From Myxococcales bacterium (lineage in GTDB: Bacteria; Myxococcota_A; Polyangia; Polyangiales; Polyangiaceae), in contig JADJCA010000001.1 of assembly GCA_016703425.1 (NCBI GenBank), positions 248,001 through 312,000 of the forward strand: a stretch of 64,000 nucleotides of DNA. Direction: 5' to 3'. Shown here one piece after another: positions 1 through 8,544 of the stretch. Position numbers and translations under genes: made by a program. Within the stretch, counting starts at the first letter, position 1, and every line of letters starts with the position of its first letter. The notes under the pieces are model-generated. The model was not told the DNA's origin. It made no database searches and saw only the letters and a list, made by a program, of their open reading frames with translations.

Positions 1-1330
1 GGCGCTCTCGCAAGGGCGGCACCTGGAGCATGATGGCGTTCAGCCGATAGAAGAGGTCCCAGCGGAAGGTGCCGGCCTCGCACATCGTCTCGAGGTCGCG
101 GTGGGTGGCCGCCACGACGCGAACGTCGACGTCGATCTCGCGGTCGGAGCCGACGCGTACCACCTGCTTGGTCTCGAGCACGCGCAGGAGCGCGGCCTGC
201 GCCGCTGGCGAGAGCTCGCCGACCTCGTCGAGGAAGACGGTGCCGTGGTGCGCCTGCTCGAAGATGCCCTTGGTCGTCCGCTCGGCCCCCGTGAAGGCGC
301 CCCGTTCGTGGCCGAAGAGCAATCCCTCAAGAAGCGAGGCGGGAATGGCCGCGCAGTTGACGGAGCGCATCGGGTGATCGCGACGGCCCGATGCGTCGTG
401 AATCGCGCGGGCGACGACTTCCTTGCCGCTGCCCGTCTCGCCGAGCGCGAGGACCGGCAGGTTCGACGGCGCTACGCGATCGATGAGCTCGAAGAGCTCA
501 CGCATGCGCGCGCTCTTGACCACGAGCTTGCCGCTGGGCTTGCCCTGATCTTCGTCACTCGCGGCGAAGACCGTGCTCTTCGCTGTCGCGCGGGAGAGCG
601 AGTCGTGGGCTTGGCCGAGCAGCTCCTCAAGAGAAGCGGCGCCACCGTCGGGGAACGCCACGACGGCCGCTCGAAGGTCGGCGTCTTGGTTCACGATGCC
701 CTGGACCCAGTCGCGGGCGGCGGCCTTGGTGGTCTCCGGGAGCAGCACCACCAGCGTGCTCGGCGAATACATCGCGACGCGATCGACGGGACGCACCGCC
801 GCGAGCACCTGCGGCGCGAAACGCCGAACCGGGAAGGCGTCGTCTTTGCCGGCTTCGACCTTCAGCGCGAGGACGGCGAGGGGGCGGCCAAATTGGCGCG
901 CGCGCGTCAGCTCCTCTTCCACGTGCTCGGAGAAGTTTTCGTAGCTATCGAGGCCATGGAGTTCGGCGTCTTGGGGGCGCTTGGCGGCGTGCAACGCGAC
1001 CGACACGTCGCCGAGGCGGACCTCGTCGCCGGCCTTCAGCGTGCCCCGCTCGACACGGTCTCCGTTGAGCCACGTGCCGTTGGTGGAGCCGAGATCTTCG
1101 AACTTCACCTCCGAGTCCTCGATGGTGAAGCGCGCGTGACTCCTCGACACGCTGGCGTCCTCGACGACCACGTCGGCGGGGAACGTGCGGCCGACGACGA
1201 CGGTGCCGCCCTCGGGCATGGTGAAGACCTTGGCGCCGTCGCGATGGTAGAAGACCAACGCGATGCGCGCCTCGCGAGGCTTGAATTGCGCGGGCTGCGT
1301 GCGGATGGTCGTCGATCCGGGCTTCTTCAA
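1..1330 (-). CDS. FHA-domain sigma-54-dependent transcriptional activator (5' part; C-terminus off window)
   Basis: Enhancer-binding protein that opens sigma-54 promoters by ATP hydrolysis; the gene leaves the window at its 3' end, so any DNA-binding HTH is not visible. Residues about 22-100 are an FHA domain (VVVGRTFPA, SVSRSHARF, GSTNGTWLNG). Residues about 115-245 resemble a GGDEF fold without its signature: DRVAMYSPSTLVVLLPET stands where the active loop would be, followed by FPDGGAASLEELL. From about 260 it is AAA+ with Walker A GETGSGKE, the sigma-54 contact loop GAFTGA, and GTVFLDEVGELS. There is no ATG between the in-frame stop at 1406-1408 and the FHA domain; the TTG at 1330 has GGAG six bases upstream, which decides the start. 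It is divergent from the kinase at 1569. FHA domains bind phosphothreonine, so control by a Ser/Thr kinase is inferred. Confidence 0.93.
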   Translation of the reverse strand, partial: MKKPGSTTIRTQPAQFKPREARIALVFYHRDGAKVFTMPEGGTVVVGRTFPADVVVEDASVSRSHARFTIEDSEVKFEDLGSTNGTWLNGDRVERGTLKAGDEVRLGDVSVALHAAKRPQDAELHGLDSYENFSEHVEEELTRARQFGRPLAVLALKVEAGKDDAFPVRRFAPQVLAAVRPVDRVAMYSPSTLVVLLPETTKAAARDWVQGIVNQDADLRAAVVAFPDGGAASLEELLGQAHDSLSRATAKSTVFAASDEDQGKPSGKLVVKSARMRELFELIDRVAPSNLPVLALGETGSGKEVVARAIHDASGRRDHPMRSVNCAAIPASLLEGLLFGHERGAFTGAERTTKGIFEQAHHGTVFLDEVGELSPAAQAALLRVLETKQVVRVGSDREIDVDVRVVAATHRDLETMCEAGTFRWDLFYRLNAIMLQVPPLRER

Positions 1331-1568
1331 GGAGGTCTCCGCGAGTCGGTCGCTTGCTGGCGACGGGCGCCACCGCGTCGCTTGGGACGCGCGAGGAACG
1401 TTATCTTATCGCAAGGTTCGCTGCCCATGAACCGCTGATCGCGCCGGGAGCCGTGGTGGCCTGCGGGGCGTTTGCTGCCAATCCGCCGGGACACGCAGGC
1501 ACGAGCGGCCGCGGCTCCGCAACTTACGGGGAATTTCACCGGCAGCCGTGCGAACATGTGCGGCGCCC

Positions 1569-2873
1569 ATGGACCGCGACTTTCCGCCTGGTTCGCGCCC
1601 TGGTTCGAGCCCTGCTTCGAGCCCCGGTTCGAGCTCCTTCCAGCTCGGTCCCTACGAGGCGCTCGAGTGCCTTGGCAGCGGCGGCTTCGCCTCGGTCTAC
1701 CGGGCCCGCGACCTCCGCAGCGGCGGGTTCGTGGCCCTGAAGGTCGTGCCTCCCGGCACCGACGAAGAGTCTGTGCGGCGGCTCATGCGCGAAGCGCGCG
1801 CCGTGTCTCGGTTGTCGCATCCGAACGTGGTGCGCGTCTACGAGTGCGGCGTCGTGCCCGACGGCGCGTACGTCGCCATGGAGCTGCTCGAGGGACGCAC
1901 GCTCCAAGACGCCATCGATGACGGCCCCTTGCCGCTGCCGCGCGCGCTCGACATCGCGCTTCGCGTCTTGGATGGCCTCTCGGCGGCGCACGAGAGCCGC
2001 ATCGTTCATCGCGACGTCAAGCCCGGGAACATCTTCTTGTGTCGCGATGCCGGGGGCGTGGAGGTGCCGCGGCTCCTCGACTTCGGCGTGAGCAAGATGG
2101 GCTCCGGCCTCGGCACAACGTCGCAACAAGACCGAACGCTGCCGGGAACGGCCGTGGGCACGCCGGGCTACATGGCGCCCGAGCAATACGGCAGCGCCTA
2201 CGCGGCCGATGCGCGGGCCGACGTCTACGGCATGGCGGCTACGGTCTACGCCATGCTGACGGGGCGGCTGCCCTTCGAGGCCGCGACCTACGAGTCGTGG
2301 CTCATGAAGGTGAAGGGCGAGCGGGCTCCCTCGCTGGGCGCCCAAGCGCCGCACGTTCCGCCGGAGTTCGCGCGCGCCATCGATCGGGGCCTCGCCCGCG
2401 ATCCCGACGCCCGCTGGCCGACGGCGGCGGACTTCTCCAAGGCGCTGTTGGCGGCGGCCCAGGCGACGGCGAGGCGGACCGGTGCGGACTCCTTCGTGGA
2501 CGTGACGGCTCCGGCGATGTTGCGCTCTTCCCTGAGCGCGACGGCCGAGCCCCGCACGCCGCAGACGCCGAAGCTCCTCGACCCGCCCGAGCCGGTCACC
2601 GTTCCGCGGCCACCGACCACGCCCCTCAAGCCCACGCCCCTCAACAAGGAGCCCGTCAAAAAGGAGTCCGCCGCGTCTTCGTCCTCTTCAAAGTCCGGGC
2701 GCTCGAAGAAGCGGAGGCGACGCTCCGGCAGCGGCGCGTGGTTCTTCGTAGGGGCCCTTGTGGGCGCCGTCCTGGCCGCCGTCGGGGCGGGAGTCGCCTT
2801 CTGGGTTCGGGCCCGCGCGCCCCGACCTCCGCCGCCCGCGCCAGCGCCGACGCAAATCGAGGCGCCTCGCTAG
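1569..2873 (+). CDS. Ser/Thr protein kinase, PknB-type, with one C-terminal membrane helix
   Basis: Eukaryote-like (Hanks-type) kinase, 434 residues. After a Pro/Gly/Ser repeat leader, the kinase domain spans about residues 28-290: glycine loop LGSGGFASVYRA, lysine in VALKVV, catalytic loop IVHRDVKPGN, LLDFGVSK, GTPGYMAPEQYG. A Pro/Ser/Lys-rich juxtamembrane linker (about 310-388) leads to a basic patch and one transmembrane helix (AWFFVGALVGAVLAAVGAG), leaving a short proline-rich tail. This is the usual N-in topology, but without an extracellular sensor domain. The ATG at 1569 is preferred; an in-frame GTG at 1548 would add seven residues, and neither has a strong Shine-Dalgarno. The FHA activator gene is divergent and could be a partner or substrate (inference). 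Confidence 0.95.
   Translation: MDRDFPPGSRPGSSPASSPGSSSFQLGPYEALECLGSGGFASVYRARDLRSGGFVALKVVPPGTDEESVRRLMREARAVSRLSHPNVVRVYECGVVPDGAYVAMELLEGRTLQDAIDDGPLPLPRALDIALRVLDGLSAAHESRIVHRDVKPGNIFLCRDAGGVEVPRLLDFGVSKMGSGLGTTSQQDRTLPGTAVGTPGYMAPEQYGSAYAADARADVYGMAATVYAMLTGRLPFEAATYESWLMKVKGERAPSLGAQAPHVPPEFARAIDRGLARDPDARWPTAADFSKALLAAAQATARRTGADSFVDVTAPAMLRSSLSATAEPRTPQTPKLLDPPEPVTVPRPPTTPLKPTPLNKEPVKKESAASSSSSKSGRSKKRRRRSGSGAWFFVGALVGAVLAAVGAGVAFWVRARAPRPPPPAPAPTQIEAPR
1587..1634 (+). repeat. Four tandem 12-bp repeats in the kinase 5' coding region
   Basis: Four consecutive 12-base units (CCTGGTTCGCGC, CCTGGTTCGAGC, CCTGCTTCGAGC, CCCGGTTCGAGC) encode a PGS(R/S)-type stretch just ahead of the kinase fold. 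The units differ by one or two bases and stay in frame, so copy number could vary without breaking the gene. Confidence 0.8.
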
Positions 2874-2895
2874 ACCGACCGCCGGGCCTCGCCCT

Positions 2896-2924
2896 TTGAC
2901 AGGGCACCCCATGCAAGCTAGGTA
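2896..2924 (+). promoter_or_regulatory. Sigma-70-type promoter for rpsA
   Basis: TTGACA at 2896-2901, 17 bases, then TAGGTA at 2919-2924. The -35 is a full consensus match and the spacing is optimal. Transcription should begin near 2931, giving an untranslated leader of about 178 bases before rpsA. Confidence 0.8.
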
Positions 2925-2999
2925 CCCGACCTCCCCCGTTGGGTCTTTGTGGCCTGACTAAGGCCGCGCTCATCTTCGATGCACGCGGGCAACCCCAAC

Positions 3000-3033
3000 C
3001 CAGCGCCGGCTCCCGGAAGGGCTTCGGCGCTGG
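3000..3033 (+). promoter_or_regulatory. Stable hairpin in the rpsA leader
   Basis: CCAGCGCCG at 3000-3008 pairs perfectly with CGGCGCTGG at 3025-3033; inside the loop CCC and GGG can also pair around GGAA. It lies in the inferred 5' UTR, roughly 75 bases before the ATG. In E. coli the rpsA leader is folded and S1 represses its own translation through it; a similar role here is inferred from position only. Confidence 0.5.
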
Positions 3034-3108
3034 AACCGGGCGCAAGCACAGACTCGCGAGAGCGAAGCTTCGTTCCCGGATCTCAACAGAAAAGGCTTTT
3101 TTTCCCTC

Positions 3109-4890
3109 ATGACGACTACGGAGATCAGCAGCAGCAGCGGCGGCGAAGGCTTTGCCGCGCTTTTCGAGGCGAGCCTCAAGGTCCAAACTGGCGAATTTTC
3201 CAAAGAAGGAGAGATCGTCAAGGGCTACGTCGTCGCGGTGCACCGCGACAACGTCATCATCGACATCGGTGGCAAGAGCGAAGGGATCATCGCCGCCAGC
3301 GAGTTCACCGACGCGCAGGGCCAAGTCACGGTCAAGCCCGGTGACAACGTCGACGTCTACATCGAGAGCCGCGAAAACGACGACGGCCTCGTGACCCTCT
3401 CGAAAGAGAAGGCCGACAAGATGAAGGTCTGGGATGAGATCTCGAGCGCCTGCGAGCGCGACGAGCTCATCGAGGGCACCATCAGCCAGCGCGTGAAGGG
3501 CGGCCTCTCGGTCACCATTCGCGGCGGCGTGAAGGCGTTCCTCCCCGGAAGCCAGGTCGATCTCCGCCCCATCCGCAACTTGGACAAGCTGATCGGGCAG
3601 ACTTACCAATTCAAGGTCATCAAGTTCAACAAGAAGCGCGGAAACATCGTCCTCTCGCGCCGCGTGCTCCTCGAGAAGGAGCGCGACCAGATTAAGACGC
3701 GCACCTTGGAGACCCTCGAAGAGGGCAAGGTCGTCAAGGGCGTCATCAAGAACATCACCGAGTACGGCGCCTTCGTCGACCTCGGCGGCATCGACGGCCT
3801 GCTCCACATCACGGACATGAGCTGGGGCCGCGTCAATCACCCGAACGAAGTGTTCCAGGTGGGCGACGAAGTCACGGTCAAGGTCCTCAAGTACAACGCC
3901 GAGACCGAGCGCGTGTCGCTCGGTCTCAAGCAGACCCAGGAAGATCCCTGGACCCACGCCGAAGAGGCCTACCCCCCGGGCAAGAAGGTCAAGGGGAAGG
4001 TCATGTCGATCACCGACTACGGCGCGTTCGTCGAGCTGGAGCCGGGCGTCGAAGGCCTTATCCACGTGAGCGAGATGAGCTGGACCAAGAAGGTCAAGCA
4101 CCCGTCGAAGCTCATGGAGATCGGCCAGGAGCTCGAGTGCCAGGTCCTCGAGGTCGACTCGAAGTCGAAGCGCATCTCGCTCGGCTTGAAGCAGCTCGAG
4201 CCCGATCCCTGGACGCTCTTCACCGAGAAGTACCACCCGGGCGACAAGATCGGCGGCAAGGTCCGCTCGATCACCGACTACGGCGTGTTCATCGGCATCG
4301 AAGAAGGTGTCGACGGCATGGTTCACAAGAGCGACCTCTCGTGGACGGCCAAGGTCAACAACCCCGCCGACCTCTTCCACAAGGGCGACGATGTCGAGGC
4401 CATCATCCTCAGCATCAACCACGACGAGAAGAAGGTCTCGCTGGGCATCAAGCAGCTTTGGGACGATCCCTGGCCGACCATCTTCAACGAGTTTCCCCCC
4501 GGAAAGGTCGTCGACACGAAGGTCATCTCGCTCGTCGACTACGGTGTGTTCGTTCGCGTCCGCGAGGGCGTCGAGGGACTCATCTCGCAAGGCGACGTCA
4601 TCCTCCCCAAGGCGGAAGACGGCACCGAGGGCGAGCTCGCCATCGGCGACGCGGTGAAGGCCGAGATCGCCAACCTCGATACGCAAGACCGTCGCATGAC
4701 GCTCTCGATGCGCATCGGTGAGGCCGGTCAACAGACGAGCTCCCAAAGCTCCGCTTCGGCTCCGAAGCGCGAGTCCAAGGCTCCGAAGAAGTCCGACGGC
4801 GACTCCAAGGGCGGCGGCACCATCGGCGAGCTCATCAAGCAGAAGCTCGGCGAGAAGCTGAACCTCAAGGAAGAAAAGGGCGAGAAGTAG
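3109..4890 (+). CDS. rpsA: 30S ribosomal protein S1
   Basis: RNA-binding ribosomal protein that helps mRNA load on the 30S subunit. The 593 residues hold six S1 (OB-fold) repeats at about 25-95, 110-180, 205-275, 290-362, 377-449 and 464-540. The last four are close copies with the ITDYGAFVELE / DYGVFIGIE type core and an SLGLKQ/SLGIKQ ending. The tail (about 545-593) is Lys/Ser-rich and ends in a short helix-like GELIKQKLGEKL. Length is normal for six-domain S1. The ATG follows a purine stretch (AGAAAAGG) and a T7 run in an otherwise GC-rich leader. The gene stands alone, with its own promoter and a candidate terminator. Confidence 0.98.
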   Translation: MTTTEISSSSGGEGFAALFEASLKVQTGEFSKEGEIVKGYVVAVHRDNVIIDIGGKSEGIIAASEFTDAQGQVTVKPGDNVDVYIESRENDDGLVTLSKEKADKMKVWDEISSACERDELIEGTISQRVKGGLSVTIRGGVKAFLPGSQVDLRPIRNLDKLIGQTYQFKVIKFNKKRGNIVLSRRVLLEKERDQIKTRTLETLEEGKVVKGVIKNITEYGAFVDLGGIDGLLHITDMSWGRVNHPNEVFQVGDEVTVKVLKYNAETERVSLGLKQTQEDPWTHAEEAYPPGKKVKGKVMSITDYGAFVELEPGVEGLIHVSEMSWTKKVKHPSKLMEIGQELECQVLEVDSKSKRISLGLKQLEPDPWTLFTEKYHPGDKIGGKVRSITDYGVFIGIEEGVDGMVHKSDLSWTAKVNNPADLFHKGDDVEAIILSINHDEKKVSLGIKQLWDDPWPTIFNEFPPGKVVDTKVISLVDYGVFVRVREGVEGLISQGDVILPKAEDGTEGELAIGDAVKAEIANLDTQDRRMTLSMRIGEAGQQTSSQSSASAPKRESKAPKKSDGDSKGGGTIGELIKQKLGEKLNLKEEKGEK

Positions 4891-4955
4891 TCGCTCGCGG
4901 CTACCGCCGGTGACGGCTCCGGTCTCCGGAGTCGCTTGACCGGCGGCCCAACGCG

Positions 4956-4994
4956 GAGGCGCGTCCTCGAAAGGGGCCGCGCCTCTCGCATTTT
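4956..4994 (+). terminator. Candidate intrinsic terminator after rpsA
   Basis: GAGGCGCG at 4956-4963 pairs perfectly with CGCGCCTC at 4978-4985, with a 14-base loop, and TTTT follows at 4991-4994. The T-tract is short and starts five bases after the stem, so efficiency is uncertain. Confidence 0.5.
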
Positions 4995-5086
4995 GTCAGG
5001 CCGTCGGACCTCGGCTCTTCCCGCTCAGGGCTCGAATCCGGCCCGCTTCTACGGTATAGCGACATGGCCCTCCGGCACTCGCGCCC

Positions 5087-6403
5087 ATGATGCTCGACCT
5101 TTCAGGAGCGCTCCGCGGCTCACGCGCGGCTCGCCCCACGTTCCTCGGCGTTTCGGCGCTCGCCCTCGTGCTCGCCATTTACCTGGCGCGCGATGTCATG
5201 TTGCCCGTCGTGCTCGGGCTCCTCATCGCCTACGTGCTCATGCCCGTGGTGTCGTGGGTCGAGAAGAAGCGCGTCCCACGCGGCGCTGCCATCGTCCTCG
5301 TCTACGTGCTGGTGCTCGGCACCATGGGCCTCTTCATTCGCACCATCGCGCCGCGCATGGCCCACGAGCTGACGGGCCTGGCGCGGGAGCTGCCCACGAT
5401 GGCGACGAAGGCTCGCCAACACTGGATCCCCGTCGTCAAAGAGAAGCTGCGCGTGCTCTCGCCGCAACACGACGAAGGCGTACCGGTGGCGCCGCGCGAG
5501 CCCGCGCTCGTCATCCGGCCACGCAGCGACGGTTCCTTCGCGGTGGAGCTCGCGTCGGGCATCGAGGTCCGCAAGACGCGCGAAGGCCACGTGATCGAGC
5601 GCGACGACGGGCCCGAGGGCTTTGATCCCGACAAGGTCGTCGACGCATCGATTCAAGCGAGCGCGGCCTATGTGAAGGAGAACGCGCTCGAACTCGCGCG
5701 CATCGGCAGCGGCATCGTCTTCGGGGTTGGCCGCTTCTTCTTCATCTTCGGCCTCACGCTGATGATCGCCGCCTACTTGATGCTCACGAAGGAGCGCATC
5801 GAGGCGTTTTTCCTGTCGCTGGCTCGGCCGGCGTCGCGGCCGTCCTTTGAGTTCTTGCTCACGCGCATCGATCGCGGCCTCTCGGGCGTGGTCCGCGGGC
5901 AGCTCATTATTTGCCTCGTCAACGGGGTCTTGTCGGCCATCGGCTTCGGCATCGCAGGTCTGAAGTATTGGCCGGTGCTCGCCATCATCGCGACGGTGCT
6001 CTCGCTCATCCCGATCTTCGGCTCGATCATCAGCACGATTCCGGCGGTGGCCATCGGTCTCACGCAGTCGTTCTTCACCGGCGCCTTCGTCTTCGCGTGG
6101 ATCATTGGCATTCACCAGATCGAGGCGAATTTCTTGAACCCCAAGATCATGGGGGACGCGGCGAAGATTCACCCGGTGCTGGTGATCTTCTCGTTGCTCG
6201 TCGGCGAGCACTTCTTCAGAACCACCGGGGCCCTCCTCGCGGTCCCCGTGATGTCGATCACCCAGAGCGTGTTCTTGCACTTCCGCCAGCTCGTTCACAA
6301 CATGGACCCGGAGCTGTCGCGCGACCCCATTCGTTCCAGCATCGAGCCGCCGCCGCCGCGCCCCGACTCGACGCCGCCTCCGCCGTCGTCACGCAAGCTC
6401 TAA
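5087..6403 (+). CDS. AI-2E family transporter (PerM/YdiK-type membrane protein)
   Basis: Polytopic inner-membrane protein of the family named after E. coli TqsA; members move small molecules or ions, and substrates are mostly unknown. The first helices come early (VLAIYLARDVMLPVVLGLLI, about residues 28-52). A long hydrophilic segment (about 95-195), carrying an Arg/Asp-rich insert, precedes five or more further helices (GRFFFIFGLTLMIAAYL onward). The family core includes IPIFGSIISTIPA and the QIEANFLNPKIMG segment, which is characteristic. The tail is proline-rich. The 438 residues are somewhat longer than usual because of the central insert. The ATG at 5087 is the first of two adjacent ATGs. 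plsC follows 31 bases downstream and may be cotranscribed. Confidence 0.9.
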   Translation: MMLDLSGALRGSRAARPTFLGVSALALVLAIYLARDVMLPVVLGLLIAYVLMPVVSWVEKKRVPRGAAIVLVYVLVLGTMGLFIRTIAPRMAHELTGLARELPTMATKARQHWIPVVKEKLRVLSPQHDEGVPVAPREPALVIRPRSDGSFAVELASGIEVRKTREGHVIERDDGPEGFDPDKVVDASIQASAAYVKENALELARIGSGIVFGVGRFFFIFGLTLMIAAYLMLTKERIEAFFLSLARPASRPSFEFLLTRIDRGLSGVVRGQLIICLVNGVLSAIGFGIAGLKYWPVLAIIATVLSLIPIFGSIISTIPAVAIGLTQSFFTGAFVFAWIIGIHQIEANFLNPKIMGDAAKIHPVLVIFSLLVGEHFFRTTGALLAVPVMSITQSVFLHFRQLVHNMDPELSRDPIRSSIEPPPPRPDSTPPPPSSRKL

Positions 6404-6434
6404 CACGCTAGGCACCCGCGAGGAGGAGAAGCCC

Positions 6435-7157
6435 ATGGCATCGGTCATCGTCTCCGTCAAGAATGTGGCCGACTGGCTCGGCATCTGCGCACCGGTCGTC
6501 GTCGAGGCGGCCATGGGCACCGTCGACCGCGACGTCTGCGACGCGCGCCTCGCCAACTGGGCGCCCCGCGTCCTCGCGCGAGCGGGGGTGACGCTCGAGG
6601 TGTTGGGCCAAGAGCACCTCGCCGCGAATCGGCCCATGGTGCTCATGAGCAACCACGCGTCGTTCTACGACATCCCGGTGGTCTACGCCGTCTTCGGCGG
6701 CAAGCTCCGCATGGTGGCCAAGAAGGAGCTCTTCCGCATTCCCATCGTCGGCGGCGCGATGCGCGGCGCCGGCATGATCGAGGTCGATCGCAACGATCGG
6801 TCGAAGGCCATCGGCAACCTCGACAAGGGCGCTCGCGCTCTCTTCGAGTCCGGTTCGAGCGTCTGGATCGCGCCCGAGGGCACGCGGTCGACGACGGGAA
6901 CGCTCGGCCCGTTCAAGAAGGGCGGCTTCTACCTCGCGCTTCGGGGCCGACTGCCCATTCTGCCGATTTCGATCAAGGGGACGTTCGCACTCTTGCCGCC
7001 GCACAGCGTCGGAACACGCACCAAGGTGCCCGTCGCCGTCACGATCCATGAGCCCATCGACACGGGGTCGTTCGCGACCGCCGCCGCCGGCGACGAGAAG
7101 GCCGCCGTGGCGCGACTTATGGAGGTGGTGCGCGTCGCCATCGCGAGCGGCCTGTAG
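6435..7157 (+). CDS. plsC: 1-acyl-sn-glycerol-3-phosphate acyltransferase (PlsC family)
   Basis: Acylates lysophosphatidic acid to phosphatidic acid at the cytoplasmic membrane face, or a related lyso-lipid. Motif I NHASFYD (H-x4-D, about residue 73) holds the catalytic His and Asp; motif III APEGTRS (about 148) binds the phosphate; motif IV is LPILPISIKG. The 240-residue length fits the family. The ATG is preceded by GAGGAGGAG at an ideal distance. It is convergent with the methyltransferase gene, with only 27 bases between the stops. The exact acyl acceptor cannot be read from sequence. Confidence 0.93.
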   Translation: MASVIVSVKNVADWLGICAPVVVEAAMGTVDRDVCDARLANWAPRVLARAGVTLEVLGQEHLAANRPMVLMSNHASFYDIPVVYAVFGGKLRMVAKKELFRIPIVGGAMRGAGMIEVDRNDRSKAIGNLDKGARALFESGSSVWIAPEGTRSTTGTLGPFKKGGFYLALRGRLPILPISIKGTFALLPPHSVGTRTKVPVAVTIHEPIDTGSFATAAAGDEKAAVARLMEVVRVAIASGL

Positions 7158-7184
7158 CCACGGCGCTGTCGTTGCTGTCGCCCC

Positions 7185-8405
7185 TCACGCGTCGGCGGGG
7201 TGGGGCGCGTAGAGGACATCGACGCGCAAGAGCTCGAGGATGAGGGCGCGCGCCTCGACGCGCCCGACGCCAAAGGGCTTGAGCGCCGCAGCCAGCTCGC
7301 CGCCGCGGAAAGACGCCGTCTGCTCGCGCAAGATGAGCGCAGCGGCCGCCATGGTCGGAGAGGTCAGCGGGAAGGACTGGCGGCGTCGCTTCACGACCAC
7401 TCGCTCGGGGCGTACCTCGCCGCGCAAGCTGCGCGTCTCTACGGAGAAGGCTACGTCGGGATTCACCGCGAAGGTGGCGTCCTCTACGGCGGCCTCGCTC
7501 GGCGGCGGCCGTGGCCCGTTTTCGTCGTGGGCGACGACGAGGTCGAGCATCGAGCGATGCGTGAGCGTCTCGACGAGCGCGTACCGCTCGCACGGCGAAA
7601 GCTCCATGGCTCGTGCGGCGAGCGCCGGCGGGAGGATCTGCGAGACGTCCCATAGCTCGGGCTCGTTCCAGCGGAGCGGCGTCAGGTGTGCGTCGGCGAG
7701 GAGCGCGTAGAGTTCGGGGACGTTGTAGCTCGTCTCGTGGACATGCAGGTAGCGGTCGACGAGCTCGGCGTCAGGCACCGTCGCGGCGTCCGCGAAGGGC
7801 CCCGTGAAGAGCGCGTCGGCGGCCTGCGTCTTGACGAGCTGTCGGGCCGTCTTGAGCCGCTCTTCCACGGGGAGGGTCCGCGGCGCCAACAGATCGAGCG
7901 CCCGCACGGTGCGGTAGAGCGCGTGCCGGCCCTCGCGGCCGTAGACCATCAGCGAGATGACGCCGTGCGGTGCGAGCGCGGCCTTGAGGCGCGCGAGGCC
8001 TTGCGCTGGGTCGGCGAGGTGATGAAGCACCCCCGACGAGACGATGACGTCGAAGCCCCCGTCGGGCACGTCGAGCTCCTCGAGCGTCATCAGGTTGACG
8101 GTGCGAAACTTCACGTTGGTGATGCCGCGCGCCTTGGCCGCGCCTTCGGCCTCTTCGAGGGCGACGCGGTTGAGGTCGATGCCCACGAACTCGACGTCTC
8201 GCTGGATGGCGGCGGCGCCCAAGAGCCCGGCAGCTCGCCCGCAGCCCGCATCGAGCACGCGAAGCGGGCGACCCTTCTTCCTCGCGAGCTTGCCGTAGGA
8301 AAGGAGCTGGCGCGCGTCGCTCCCGACGCGAATCTGCGGCGTCGCGACAGGCGGGTAGGGGAACTGCTCGTACATGGCGCGGACTGCGCTCGTGATCTCG
8401 TCCAT
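7185..8405 (-). CDS. Class I SAM-dependent methyltransferase with C-terminal extension
   Basis: 406 residues starting at MDEITSAVRAMYEQFPYP. The SAM-binding Rossmann domain is clear: motif I VLDAGCGRAAGLL, acidic motif II FVGIDLN, and VSSGVLHHLADP around motif IV. The N-terminal YEQFPYP pattern is common in methyltransferases that act on small polar substrates or tRNA wobble bases, but it is not specific. The C-terminal half (about 200-406) has no recognised domain. An upstream in-frame start at 8450 would add 15 residues; the ATG at 8405 is chosen because it begins the conserved fold. The substrate is unknown. Confidence 0.85.
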   Translation of the reverse strand: MDEITSAVRAMYEQFPYPPVATPQIRVGSDARQLLSYGKLARKKGRPLRVLDAGCGRAAGLLGAAAIQRDVEFVGIDLNRVALEEAEGAAKARGITNVKFRTVNLMTLEELDVPDGGFDVIVSSGVLHHLADPAQGLARLKAALAPHGVISLMVYGREGRHALYRTVRALDLLAPRTLPVEERLKTARQLVKTQAADALFTGPFADAATVPDAELVDRYLHVHETSYNVPELYALLADAHLTPLRWNEPELWDVSQILPPALAARAMELSPCERYALVETLTHRSMLDLVVAHDENGPRPPPSEAAVEDATFAVNPDVAFSVETRSLRGEVRPERVVVKRRRQSFPLTSPTMAAAALILREQTASFRGGELAAALKPFGVGRVEARALILELLRVDVLYAPHPADA

Positions 8406-8544
8406 GCAGCCGACGGAGCAAAGTCGGTGCCGCTGCGCGCAGCCCCGCAAACGTGAACGTGCCCGTGCCCGTGCACGGCGCTCTCGCCCGACCCCGCCGG
8501 CCGCCTGCCCCCCCGTTTGCGCAGCCTTCCCCGCCGCAATCCCC

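Noticed and set aside
101..1438. 445-codon open frame on the plus strand opposite the FHA activator
   Set aside because: Arg/Gly/Leu-rich shadow; the minus strand encodes clear FHA and AAA+ motifs over the same bases.
3086..3102. AAAAGGCTTTTTTT as a terminator before rpsA
   Set aside because: The stem is only four A-T pairs and lies six bases before the start codon, downstream of the rpsA promoter.
2656..4746. 696-codon open frame antisense to rpsA
   Set aside because: Composition follows from rpsA codon bias on the other strand; there is no domain, and rpsA is certain.
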